Positions 33,735 through 44,200 of a DNA stretch of 64,000 bases are shown here, one piece after another. Each line of letters begins with the position of its first letter. The stretch's first letter is position 1. A program made the position numbers and the translations under genes. A model generated the notes under the pieces. It made no database searches. It saw only the letters and a list, made by a program, of their open reading frames with translations, and was not told the origin of the DNA. Origin of the DNA: Niastella caeni (GTDB taxonomy: Bacteria; Bacteroidota; Bacteroidia; Chitinophagales; Chitinophagaceae); the NCBI RefSeq assembly GCF_004834005.1, contig NZ_STFF01000010.1:151684-215683 (forward strand), in the 5' to 3' direction.

Positions 33735-36700
33735 ATGAAATTGACAGTTTACTGCGCACCATGGCAATTGAACAGGGTGCCTTGCAGTAATGAACACGTA
33801 TCCGGCAAAACCCCACCGGCCAACTGGTGGCTGCCGGCCAAAATGCTGCTAATTATGAAATTAACTGCTTTCCTGCTATTGGTAATTTCCCTGCATGTAA
33901 GTGCCAGGGGCTTATCGCAGAAAATCACCATCGTTAAAAAAAATGCAACGCTGGAACAGATCTTTGAACTGATCCAGCAGCAGGGTGGTTACGATTTTTT
34001 AGTTAGTAGCCAGGTGCTTGCCAAAGCGCATCGCGTAGATATAGAAGCACGCAATGCCACCGTAAAGGAAGTGCTTGACCAATGTTTTAAAAATCAGCCC
34101 CTCACTTATATTCTGCACGAAAAGACCATCATCGTAAAAGAAAAAGAAAAGAAGGAGGAAAAAAGCACGGCACAGGCTGTAACCATTGTTTCCGAACCGG
34201 AACAAAAAGCAAGCGGTTCAGGCCATGTAACAACAGCCTATGCAACCACAGCACAAACCGTTTCAGGAACGGTGAAGGATGAGAAAAATCAGCCAATTGA
34301 AGGCGCGGCCGTTTCTATCAAAAAATTAAATATAGGCACCATTACCGACCACAACGGTAAGTTTCAGTTCACGGTGCCCGATGGCGCCTGGGAGCTGGAA
34401 ATATCTTCGGTAGGATACCAGCCCATTACAAGGACCATAACAGTAGGCGAATCGGCTGTACCCACGTTGAATGTGAGCATGAAATTATCTGCTACAGGTT
34501 TAACCGATGTGGTGGTAGTGGGTTATGGCACCCAGCGGAAAAGAGATGTAACAGGAACCATCAGCCGCGTAAAGGGCGAAGACTTTCAAAACCTGCCGGT
34601 TACCAATGCCGCTCAGGCATTGCAGGGCCGGGCATCGGGCGTTGATATTGTAAGTGGAGATGGAGCGCCCAACAGTACGCCCGCTATTCGAATTCGTGGT
34701 ACCGGCACCCTCAATAGCGCCGATCCGCTGGTAGTGATCGATGGGGTTCCGGCCGGCAGCCTTACCGATGTAAATCCTAACGATATTGCCTCTATCGAAG
34801 TGTTGAAAGATGCTTCTTCATCGGCCATATACGGTACAAGGGCCGCCAATGGCGTAATACTCGTTACCACTAAAAAAGGAAACTATGAAGAGAAATTAAA
34901 GATCAATATAAATGCTTATACCGGTCAGTCGAAAGTATTAAAGAAACTCGATCTGTTAACAGCGCCCGACCTGGTAAAATTAAAGAAAGAAGAATTTAAC
35001 AACGATGGCTCATCTATACCCGCCATCTGGAACGATCCGAATTATGCCGTGCAACGTACCAACTGGCAGGATGCCTTGTTTGGTACCGGTAAAGTTAATA
35101 ATGCAGATGCGTCGTTAAGAGGAGGAAACAGAAATTCCAACTTTAGTTTATCGGGCAATTATTACGATAACAAAGGGATGATACAAAACTCTTTTTTCCG
35201 CCGTTACAGCGCCCGTTTTAATTCAGAGCATAAGATCGGCGGCCGTATTAAAGTAGGGGAGAACTTTTTGTATTCATCAACCAATGATGCCGGTCCCAAT
35301 ACACGTTCGGCACAGGACGGTCTTGTATGGAGCGCCATTCGTTTTAACCCGGCTATTCCCGTTAAAAAAGACGATGGTACCTGGGGCAGCTCAAAGGCCG
35401 ACAACGAACTCGGCGACATTAACAACCCGGTATTCACGGCCGCCAACATCGACCAGTCGAACAGAAATTCACGCGTGCTGGCTAACGCTTATGCCGAAAT
35501 AGAAATTTTAAAGAACCTGAAGTTCAGAGCTAATTTCGGCTTCGATCAAACGCTGTACAACTATTATAATTTTTCCATTGCCACACCCGATCAAACCAGG
35601 GTAAACTCGCTGGCCATATTAACGCAGTCATCTTCTAAAAGAACTTCTTTACTGGAAGAATATTACCTTACCTGGGATGGCAAATTTGGAAAAGACCATA
35701 ATCTTTCTGTAGTGGGCGGTTATTCGGCGCAGAACCTGAAAAGCAACTGGTTCACAGCCGAACGCCGGGGGTACGACGATGCTAACCGCGATCAGCGGGT
35801 ATTAAATAGCGGTAGCAGCGGTAACCAGTTTTCGAGCGGCAATAACAATCCCGACGAAGGGCTGGTTTCTTATTTCGCAAGGGCCAACTATGGGTTCAAA
35901 GGAAAGTACCTGTTAACAGCCACCATGCGCGCCGATGGATCGAGCAAATTTCCAAAGGGTAAACAGTGGGGTTACTTCCCGGCCTTTTCAGCCGGCTGGC
36001 GCATTTCGGATGAAAACTTCTTCAAAGACAATGTTTCATTCATCAACTCATTAAAGATCACCGGTGGCTGGGGCCAGTTGGGTAACCAAAACGTTCCCGC
36101 TTATCAATACCTCGGTATTGTAACGCGCGGCGGTTCATCAACCATTTACGCGTTTGGTACAGGCACTACAGTGGTAGATGGTGCATTTATTACCAGCCTT
36201 GGTAATCCCGAGATTACCTGGGAAAGAGCTGAAATGACCAACATTAGCCTTGAGTTTGCTACTTTACATAATAAGTTGACCGGTACCGTTACCTGGTTCA
36301 ACAAAAACACCAAAGACATGCTGATTCCCTATCCGCTGGTTGAAACCTATGGCGCAGGATCGGGTTATGTACCAGGCGGTGTAGTGATCGTTCCCAATCA
36401 AAACATCGGCACTTTAAATAATAAAGGTGTTGAAGTAGAGCTGGGCTACCAGGATAAAGTGGGCGAACTGGGTTACTCAGTTAGCGTAAATGCCGCCTTC
36501 ATTAAAAACAAAGTGACCAAACTGTATGGTAATAATAAAGATTATATAGGCGCTGCTTTTTACGGACGTCAGTCGCTCGAAACTTCCCGCACGTACGAAG
36601 GGCAGCCCATTGCTTCGTTCTACGGATATAAAACCGGTGGATTGTATCAGAACCAGAGCGACATTGATAAGGATCCTAATATTACCAACGATCCAAACAA

Positions 36701-37292
36701 GGCAAATATTAAACCCGGTGATGTAAGGTTTATCGATCAGAACGGCGACGGCATCATTGACGGTAAAGACCGTGTAAATCTCGGCGATCCCAACCCGGGC
36801 GCCACCTATGGCATCAACGGCAGCGCCTGGTACAAAGGCTTTGATTGCAGTTTCTCTTTCTCGGGTGTAATGGGTGTTGAACTGTACAATGCCGATCGCA
36901 TGGCCGGCCTGGATGGAACACAGGTATTTAACATGTACCAGGAGGCATTGGGCCGCTGGCATGGCGAAGGAACCAGCAACAGCATTCCACGCTTAAGCCG
37001 GAATAACGCCAACCAAAACAACAGGTCGAGCGATCTATGGATCGAAAAAGGGAATTACCTGGCCCTTAAAAACATTTCATTAGGATATACTTTTCGTAAA
37101 CTAAAAATAGCCGACGCATCATTACCCGACACCAGGGTGTACGTAAGTTGCTACAATGCATTCATACTTACACCATACAGCGGTTATACACCTGAGTTGG
37201 GATATACCGATGGCAACCGACAAAGAGGAGTTGATGTGGCGCAATACCCGCCTTCAAGAACACTGATGATAGGCGCCTCTTTTAATTTTTAG
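33735..37292 (+). CDS. SusC/RagA-type TonB-dependent transporter with STN domain
   Basis: 1185 residues. After a basic leader, the signal segment is MKLTAFLLLVISLHVSARG near 41-59. An STN (secretin/TonB N-terminal) domain spans about 62-140, marking a signal-transducing transporter that contacts FecR. A carboxypeptidase-like Ig domain (SGTVKDEKNQPIEGAAVSI, near 183-260) leads to the plug, with the SusC hallmark VVVGYGTQRKRDVTGTI and IEVLKDASSSAIYGTRAANG. The rest is a 22-strand barrel ending in GASFNF. It imports oligosaccharides with SusD as lid. susD starts 18 bp later. Confidence 0.95.
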   Translation: MKLTVYCAPWQLNRVPCSNEHVSGKTPPANWWLPAKMLLIMKLTAFLLLVISLHVSARGLSQKITIVKKNATLEQIFELIQQQGGYDFLVSSQVLAKAHRVDIEARNATVKEVLDQCFKNQPLTYILHEKTIIVKEKEKKEEKSTAQAVTIVSEPEQKASGSGHVTTAYATTAQTVSGTVKDEKNQPIEGAAVSIKKLNIGTITDHNGKFQFTVPDGAWELEISSVGYQPITRTITVGESAVPTLNVSMKLSATGLTDVVVVGYGTQRKRDVTGTISRVKGEDFQNLPVTNAAQALQGRASGVDIVSGDGAPNSTPAIRIRGTGTLNSADPLVVIDGVPAGSLTDVNPNDIASIEVLKDASSSAIYGTRAANGVILVTTKKGNYEEKLKININAYTGQSKVLKKLDLLTAPDLVKLKKEEFNNDGSSIPAIWNDPNYAVQRTNWQDALFGTGKVNNADASLRGGNRNSNFSLSGNYYDNKGMIQNSFFRRYSARFNSEHKIGGRIKVGENFLYSSTNDAGPNTRSAQDGLVWSAIRFNPAIPVKKDDGTWGSSKADNELGDINNPVFTAANIDQSNRNSRVLANAYAEIEILKNLKFRANFGFDQTLYNYYNFSIATPDQTRVNSLAILTQSSSKRTSLLEEYYLTWDGKFGKDHNLSVVGGYSAQNLKSNWFTAERRGYDDANRDQRVLNSGSSGNQFSSGNNNPDEGLVSYFARANYGFKGKYLLTATMRADGSSKFPKGKQWGYFPAFSAGWRISDENFFKDNVSFINSLKITGGWGQLGNQNVPAYQYLGIVTRGGSSTIYAFGTGTTVVDGAFITSLGNPEITWERAEMTNISLEFATLHNKLTGTVTWFNKNTKDMLIPYPLVETYGAGSGYVPGGVVIVPNQNIGTLNNKGVEVELGYQDKVGELGYSVSVNAAFIKNKVTKLYGNNKDYIGAAFYGRQSLETSRTYEGQPIASFYGYKTGGLYQNQSDIDKDPNITNDPNKANIKPGDVRFIDQNGDGIIDGKDRVNLGDPNPGATYGINGSAWYKGFDCSFSFSGVMGVELYNADRMAGLDGTQVFNMYQEALGRWHGEGTSNSIPRLSRNNANQNNRSSDLWIEKGNYLALKNISLGYTFRKLKIADASLPDTRVYVSCYNAFILTPYSGYTPELGYTDGNRQRGVDVAQYPPSRTLMIGASFNF

Positions 37293-37310
37293 TTTTAAAA
37301 CAACAGTATT

Positions 37311-38867
37311 ATGAAACTTAATCTGGTATATATATTTTTTACAGGCTGCCTGGTATTTATTCTGGTAGCAGGATGTATAAAAAAGCCGCTGGACAGCGAT
37401 CCTACGGGCTCTTATACAACAGCCAACTACTGGCGTAATCAAAACGATGTAATTGCCGGCGTTAATGGCATCTACAATGTACTTACCCAGGAGGAAGGCG
37501 TAGGCCATAACAATTACGCATTCGACGATGCTGGCGACGATATTTCGGTTGACGGCGACCACGCCGATTTTTGGGAAATAGAACGGTTCACGGCAACGCC
37601 TTCCACCTATCAGTTGCGTCCTACCTGGTCATGGTCGTACGAACAGATCGCCCGTGCCAACAATGCCATTATGTATATTCCCAAGGTGCCCACGATTGAT
37701 GAAGCCATTCGCAAACGTTCGCTGGGGGAAGCTTACTTTTTACGCGCTTACGGGTATTATATCCTGAACCAGTTATTTGGCAGCGTGCCATTGATACTGG
37801 AAGACAATGTAGCAACCGGTAACTACAACGTGCCCAAAGACGACATTACCAAAGTGCGTGCGCAAATTGAATCGGATCTGATAAAAGCAGCCGATCTGTT
37901 GCCCGAAACATACGGCGATCAGGATAAAGGGCGCGTGCATAAAGGCGCCGCCTGGGGTATGCTTTGCAAGCTGTACATGATGCAGGATAACATGGATAAG
38001 GCTATTGAATACGGATCAAAGGTGATCACTAATTCAAATTATGCACTGGCCGCCAGTTACCGCGATAACTTTACGCTTGGTAGCCAGGAAAGCAATTCGG
38101 AAATTCTCTTTGCTGTATGGAACAAGAACAATTTCAACAACGCACCCATTAATATTTATTTCACACCGCGTGCATGGAATGGATGGGGCTTTCATCACCC
38201 CACCCAAAACTTTGCCGATGAATTTGAAACGGCAGATTCTATTCGTAAAAAAGCCACGCTGCTCGAAGTGGGTGATTCAATTCCCCATCAAACCACACTG
38301 ATAGAAATAACCGACAAAGATGCCTACCAGATGTTTGCCGGTAAAAAAGGTCAGTTAACAGGAAGAATGTTGCCGAGCAATTCGCTTGAAACCGGCTATT
38401 GCCTAAGAAAATATACGGCTTATAACCCCGATGGTTCGGGTAGTTTGGATGGCGATTTAAAGCAACCCCTGTTACGTACTGCCGATATTTATTTGCTGGT
38501 AGCGGAAGCTAAGATCAGAAAAAATGGCGCAGGCGCGGGAGATGCAGAGATCAATACAGTTAGAAAAAGGGCAGGGCTTGCAACCATAAGCGGTGCAGGT
38601 ATAAAACAACTGATCCATGAGCGGCGTGTTGAACTGGGTGGTGAAAATGTACGATTTCAGGACCTGTTGCGCTGGGATAAAGCAAAGCTGATAAACCTTG
38701 ATACCATTTTCAACAAACCGAAAAAAGCTTCTCCGTTGCAGCCTTATAATGGAGCAGTAGTGGTTCCTGCGCGTGTGTTTAACCGGCCTAAGAATTATTA
38801 TGTGCCCATTCCGCAGGTTGTGATAGATGAAAGCAAGGGCGTAATAACACAGAACCCGAATTATTAA
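37311..38867 (+). CDS. SusD/RagB-type glycan-binding lipoprotein
   Basis: 518 residues. Lipoprotein signal ending at Cys22 (LVAGC). Typical SusD segments are ANYWRNQNDVIAGVNGIYN, then RKRSLGEAYFLRAYGYYIL near 125-143, TPR-like helices, and the C-terminal KQLIHERRVELGGENVRFQDLLRW with VFNRPKNYYVPIPQ. It sits on the outer surface and captures the glycan for the SusC partner encoded immediately upstream. Full length, no odd features. Confidence 0.95.
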   Translation: MKLNLVYIFFTGCLVFILVAGCIKKPLDSDPTGSYTTANYWRNQNDVIAGVNGIYNVLTQEEGVGHNNYAFDDAGDDISVDGDHADFWEIERFTATPSTYQLRPTWSWSYEQIARANNAIMYIPKVPTIDEAIRKRSLGEAYFLRAYGYYILNQLFGSVPLILEDNVATGNYNVPKDDITKVRAQIESDLIKAADLLPETYGDQDKGRVHKGAAWGMLCKLYMMQDNMDKAIEYGSKVITNSNYALAASYRDNFTLGSQESNSEILFAVWNKNNFNNAPINIYFTPRAWNGWGFHHPTQNFADEFETADSIRKKATLLEVGDSIPHQTTLIEITDKDAYQMFAGKKGQLTGRMLPSNSLETGYCLRKYTAYNPDGSGSLDGDLKQPLLRTADIYLLVAEAKIRKNGAGAGDAEINTVRKRAGLATISGAGIKQLIHERRVELGGENVRFQDLLRWDKAKLINLDTIFNKPKKASPLQPYNGAVVVPARVFNRPKNYYVPIPQVVIDESKGVITQNPNY

Positions 38868-38871
38868 CCAA

Positions 38872-38966
38872 TAAGCAACAGGCAATAAGCAATTGGCAAA
38901 TCTTTCAATGCATGAACCCCCAATTTGGTAAACCTTGCTGATTGCCCATTGTCCATTGCCTATTGG
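38872..38966. repeat. Inverted heptamer repeats between susD and GH89 genes
   Basis: Left arm 38872-38905 has GCAACAG, GCAATAA and GCAATTG units; right arm 38939-38966 has ATTGCCC, ATTGTCC and ATTGCCT. They are complementary and can form a hairpin. Confidence 0.65.
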
Positions 38967-38996
38967 TTCCAAGTGTTAGTTCTTCGTTCAGTTTGG

Positions 38997-39030
38997 AGTT
39001 CCGGTCCGGTAGTCGGGTCGGAACTTTTTT
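38997..39030 (+). terminator. Rho-independent terminator after susD
   Basis: AGTTCCG at 38997-39003 pairs with CGGAACT at 39019-39025, followed by six T residues. Confidence 0.7.
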
Positions 39031-39053
39031 CACATTGAAATGTTTTTGTAACT

Positions 39054-41240
39054 ATGAAGCATTTGTTTATTTCTTTATTGGTTGTTTTTCTTTTCGCTCA
39101 AACCGCTTTTTCGCAGTTGAACAGATCAGCCCTTACCGCCTTTGTTCAGCGTATAGTAAAAGACAGATCTTCTTCTTTTATAGTTGAAGCTATACCACCG
39201 CAGCATGGCAAAGATGTATTTGAACTCGAAAGCCGCAAAGGAAAAATTGTATTACGAGGTAATAATGGGTTGTCTGTTGCAGCTGCACTGAACTATTACC
39301 TGCAACAATATTGTAATTGCCACATAAGCTGGAATGGCACTAACCTGCATTTGCCCGGTCAACTGCCCCTGGTTACAAAAAAAGTTCGTAAAGCCACTCC
39401 TTATAAATACAGGTATTATCTCAATTACTGCACTTTTCAATATTCAATGGCCTGGTGGGACTGGGACCGGTGGCAACAGGAAATTGACTGGATGGCGCTC
39501 AATGGTATCAACATGCCGCTGGCGCTTACCGGTGAAGAATCTATCTGGCAACAGGTATATAAAAAGATGGGCTTTACCGATAGTGAACTGGCCAATTTTT
39601 TCACCGGCCCTGCTTATTTTTCGTGGTTGTGGATGGGTAATATCGATGGATGGAACGGCCCGTTGCCCCAACACTGGATGGACCGGCAAAAGGAATTGCA
39701 AAAGCAAATACTGGAAAGAGAACGCAGTTTTGGAATGAAACCGGTATTACCCGCATTTACCGGTCATGTGCCACCGTCATTCAATCAGAAATTTCCCAAT
39801 GCGAAAATAAAAAAGACCAACTGGGGAGCAGGTTTTCCGGATGTATATATTTTAGATCCTGCTGATGACCTGTTTGAAAGTGTTGGTAAACAATTTATCG
39901 AAGCGCAAACAGCAACGTATGGAACCGATCATTTTTATAGTGCCGATACGTTTAATGAGAATGTTCCGCCAACAAAGGACTCTGCCTTTTTGGATGCCAT
40001 GAGTAAAAAAGTATTTCAATCCATGGCAGGCGCCGATCCTGCTGCGGTATGGGTAATGCAGGGATGGATGTTTCATTATAATTCCGATTACTGGCAACCA
40101 ACACAAATAAAGGCCCTGCTCAATGCGGTGCCGGATGATCACATGATCATTCTTGATCTTTATAGTGAAAGCCATCCGGTATGGGACCGTACTGAGGCTT
40201 ACTTTGGCAAACCCTGGATCTGGAATATGCTGCACAATTTTGGGGGTAACATCAGTTTATGGGGTAGAATGGCCAACGCTGCAAAGGACCCGTCTGCCGC
40301 ATTGCACCATACATCATCCCGTAAAATGGAAGGCATCGGCTTAACCATGGAAGGCATAGAACAAAATCCGGCGCTTTATCACCTCATGCTGGAAAATGTA
40401 TGGAATGAAGCGGGTATCGACCTTGAAAAATGGTTGTCACAATATGCAACACAGCGATACGGCGTGCATAACGATACTATTGATTCAGCATGGCGTATAC
40501 TTGGGAAAACGGTGTACAATGGCGGGTTGGGCGAAGGAGGTCCGGAATCAATCATAGTAGCCCGTCCTACCATCCATATGTTTGGTGACAGAGTAAGAAC
40601 AAAACTTGATTACGATCCCAAAGAACTGGTTTCCGCCTGGACGCTTTTTATGCAAACCATTCCTGCCTTGCAGCAAAGCGACGGTTTTCAATACGACCTT
40701 GTTGATATCACCCGCCAGGTATTGGCAAATTATGCCACACCGCTGCAACAAAAATGGGTGCTCGCTTATTTGCAAAACGATGCGGGTGCTTTTACAAGGT
40801 ACACCCGGGAGTTTCTGGAGCTCATGGATGATATGGATGAATTGCTGGCTACCCGAAAAGACTTTTTATTGGGTAAATGGATTGCCGATGCCCGCAGTTG
40901 CGGCGCCGATGAAAATGAAAAGAAATTATATGAGTTGAATGCTAGGAATGTGATCACCTTATGGGGCAATAAAGAAAGTGAATTGCACGAGTACTCCTGC
41001 CGGCAATGGGCCGGATTAATAAAGGGATTTTACAAACCGCGCTGGCAACAGTTCTTCACCTATCTGCAGCAGAAAATGGCTACCGGCGCCAGAATGGAAA
41101 TGAACGATTTTGAATCTGCAATAAAAACATGGGAATGGAATTGGGTTAATAGCAACGATCCGTATTCAGCCGAACCCACCGGTAATGCCACAGCAATTGT
41201 AAAGCGATTGTATACGAAATATTTAAACCGGGTGAAATAG
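39054..41240 (+). CDS. Alpha-N-acetylglucosaminidase, GH89 (NAGLU-like)
   Basis: 728 residues with a signal peptide (residues 1-20, ending in FSQ). It removes terminal alpha-linked N-acetylglucosamine. An N-terminal small domain (1-105) is followed by the GH89 TIM barrel: YYLNYCTFQYSMAWWDWDRW, WMALNGINMPLALTGEESIW, PAYFSWLWMGNIDGWNGPLP. The general acid/base is expected at E302 in FNENVPP and the nucleophile at E433 in GIGLTMEGIEQNP; both family motifs are intact. It ends two bases before the GH92 gene, so the enzymes are translated from one message. Likely periplasmic. Confidence 0.95.
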   Translation: MKHLFISLLVVFLFAQTAFSQLNRSALTAFVQRIVKDRSSSFIVEAIPPQHGKDVFELESRKGKIVLRGNNGLSVAAALNYYLQQYCNCHISWNGTNLHLPGQLPLVTKKVRKATPYKYRYYLNYCTFQYSMAWWDWDRWQQEIDWMALNGINMPLALTGEESIWQQVYKKMGFTDSELANFFTGPAYFSWLWMGNIDGWNGPLPQHWMDRQKELQKQILERERSFGMKPVLPAFTGHVPPSFNQKFPNAKIKKTNWGAGFPDVYILDPADDLFESVGKQFIEAQTATYGTDHFYSADTFNENVPPTKDSAFLDAMSKKVFQSMAGADPAAVWVMQGWMFHYNSDYWQPTQIKALLNAVPDDHMIILDLYSESHPVWDRTEAYFGKPWIWNMLHNFGGNISLWGRMANAAKDPSAALHHTSSRKMEGIGLTMEGIEQNPALYHLMLENVWNEAGIDLEKWLSQYATQRYGVHNDTIDSAWRILGKTVYNGGLGEGGPESIIVARPTIHMFGDRVRTKLDYDPKELVSAWTLFMQTIPALQQSDGFQYDLVDITRQVLANYATPLQQKWVLAYLQNDAGAFTRYTREFLELMDDMDELLATRKDFLLGKWIADARSCGADENEKKLYELNARNVITLWGNKESELHEYSCRQWAGLIKGFYKPRWQQFFTYLQQKMATGARMEMNDFESAIKTWEWNWVNSNDPYSAEPTGNATAIVKRLYTKYLNRVK

Positions 41241-41241
41241 G

Positions 41242-44200
41242 ATGCCTTTCATCAAACAAAACTTTTTATTCTGTACAGTAGTAACAATTACCATCAATGC
41301 ATGGGCGCAAACCGATCCCTTACCATATGTTAACCCATTTATTGGTACTACCCAATCAAATGTATTTACCAAATGGGGCAGTGAAGGAGGAACCTACCCC
41401 GGGGCGGTAGCGCCATGGGGTGCTGTACAGTTAACACCCGAAACGCGAACAACCGGCGAAGGATACAATTATCACGATAGCAGCATTTCTTTTTTCAGCT
41501 GTACGCAGCATTTGAGCGGCTTTCCGAATGGCTCATCGGGACGTGTGCATGTGATGCCGGTAAAGGCTGCTGATAAATTCCGTGTAAACACTTATCGCAG
41601 GAATTTTTCTCACCAGGAAGAAAGCGCCCTTCCCGGCTATTACCGCGTAGCGTTCAGCGATGATCATACCCTGGTAGAAGCCACTGCAGGGGAACGAACC
41701 GGCCACTTTCGTTTTACTTTTCCGCAAAAGGTAATACCGAAAATATTTATCGGCGATGCCGGTAAATTGACTGTGAGGTCAAAACAGGAGATAACCGGTA
41801 CGGTGGGGAATGCATTATTCCGGTTCAATAAAGACTACATGGTTCGCGAGGAGGTGCCCGGCGGATGGTTGCTTACGTTTGCCCCCCAATCATCGCAACC
41901 TGTTGTGATAGAACTACAGGTGAGTTTTTCTACGGTAAACGTTGAAGGCGCTGTTCTGAATATGGGTGCAGAAAGCAGGCGTTTTAATGAACGCATGGAA
42001 GATACCCGTAATAAATGGCGCAAGGCATTGTCGGTAATTACCATCGATGACACCAGTGAAAGCAATAAAACCATTTTTTATACGGCTTTATATCATGCGT
42101 TATTGGTTCCCTGGATCGTTTCGGATGCAAATGGAAAATACCGGGGCGCCGATGGACGGGTTCATCAAACAACGGGCGCCTATCAATACAGTGGCTTTTC
42201 TCCCTGGGATACTTTTCGAACGTTACACCCTTTGCTGTGTTTGTTATTTCCCGGCAGGCAAAAAGATATGGTGGAGTCGATGCTCGACATGTACCGGCAA
42301 ACCGGCTACCTGCCAACTGAATCTATGACCGGTAATCACGCCATTGCCATTATTACCGATTCCTGGTTAAAAGGAATAAAAGTTTCGGATGGCTTGCTGG
42401 CTTTACATGCCATGAAAAAGAGCATGGCGGTGGGGCCTTTTATTCAACCCGATATGGAAATTTACCGCAAACTGCATTATGTTCCATTTTCATATCCCGA
42501 GTCGGTTACCCGCACTGTTGAGTATGCATACAATGACTGGGCATTGGCCCGGTTTGCACAGGTAATGCACGATTCAGCCACCTATGAGCATTTTATACCG
42601 GAAGCGTTTAATTATCGCCACCTCTTTAATGCGCAGGAATTATTCTTATTACCACGTAATGGAGATGAATACAAATTACATCCCGGTACTTTTGGTTATA
42701 AAGAAGGGGATGCATGGGTGTATTCCTATTTTGTGCCGCACAACGCAAAAGATTTGGTGAATATAATGGGTGGTGATGATGCATTTGTTTACAGACTCGA
42801 TTCAGCACTTGTTAATGACCAGCTGGTGTTTGATAATGAAACCGTGTTTCATGTGCCCTACCTGTTTAATTATACGAATGCTTTCTATAAAACACAGCAA
42901 TGGGTGCAAAAAATAATGCGTACCCGCTTTAGTGCAACACCTGGGGGTTTACCTGGTAATGATGACCTCGGCTCTACCAGTAGCTGGTTCATCTTTAGTG
43001 CGATGGGGATTTATCCGGTATGCCCCGGCCGTGCGGTATATGCTATTGGTTCACCACTTTTTAAATCGGTCACTATTCATCTTGCTAATGGAAAGCAATA
43101 TGTGATCAGGGCAGCCAATGCTGCTGCACAATACAGTTATGTAAAAAGCTTATTACTAAATGGCGCACCTTACCACCGTTTATCGGTATCACATGACATG
43201 CTTGTACAGGGCGGTGAAATGGATTTCGGGATGGATGCTGTGCCGCATACCGAATGGGTGTCTGATCCCGCTTTAACCGGCATGTCAGAAACGGTAAGTA
43301 ATCCCAGCTTTCAGCTGGTTAATTATTCGGTTTCAAAGAATAGTGTAGTGCCGCATGAACCCGTATGGGTATATTTCACCTTGCAAAACACGGGAAGCAC
43401 CGGTACAAAGAATGTAACGCTGTTTGTAAATGGAAAGGTAGTTGCGCAAAAGCATTGCCTGGTGCCGGGTAATGGAACCCTTACTGACTCTGTAATGTGC
43501 CGGTTGTATACTTTGGGAAAAGCCAGCTTGCAAATTGACGGGTCAATAGCCAAAGAAATTGAGGTAAAACGGGCCGCAACCGGCTTCACCATACAGCCTG
43601 CAATCAGCGAACTGGTAATAAAACCGGTTATCCGTTCCGGTGAATCGCAGGTGATCACTTTCAATGTACAGAATACCGATGGGGAGCCCCATACATTTTA
43701 TATTCCTGTAAGTATAAACGATTCATTGATCTGTACAGATACCATCTCTTTGCAGCCGGGAGCTATACAGCCTGTTGCACAGGTTGTGCCGGTAAAAAGG
43801 GCGGGTGTGCAAACTCTTCGTGTTCATAAGGCAGCAAAATTATTTAAAGCGTGTAATAGCAACCTGGAGACAGCTTTATTGGATCTGCCGGCGGTTGCTG
43901 CAGATGGCAGGGTGGTGGTTGATCGCTCGGGTTTTGGGAATGATGGGTTAATTATGCATGGTAGTCCTGAGCGGAGTCCTGCGTGGAGTCCTGAGCGGAG
44001 TCCTGAGCGGAGTCCTGAGCGGAGTCCTGAGCGGAGTCGAAGGATGCGCTTTAACAAAGATTGTTATATACAGGTGCCCAGCTCTATATCTGTAGATAGC
44101 ATGGGCGAAACCATCACCATGATGGTATGGGTGTTCCCCATTGGAAAGAATGAAGGACTCGTTGATCTGTTCACAAAAGGCGATTATCATGTATTGCAGG

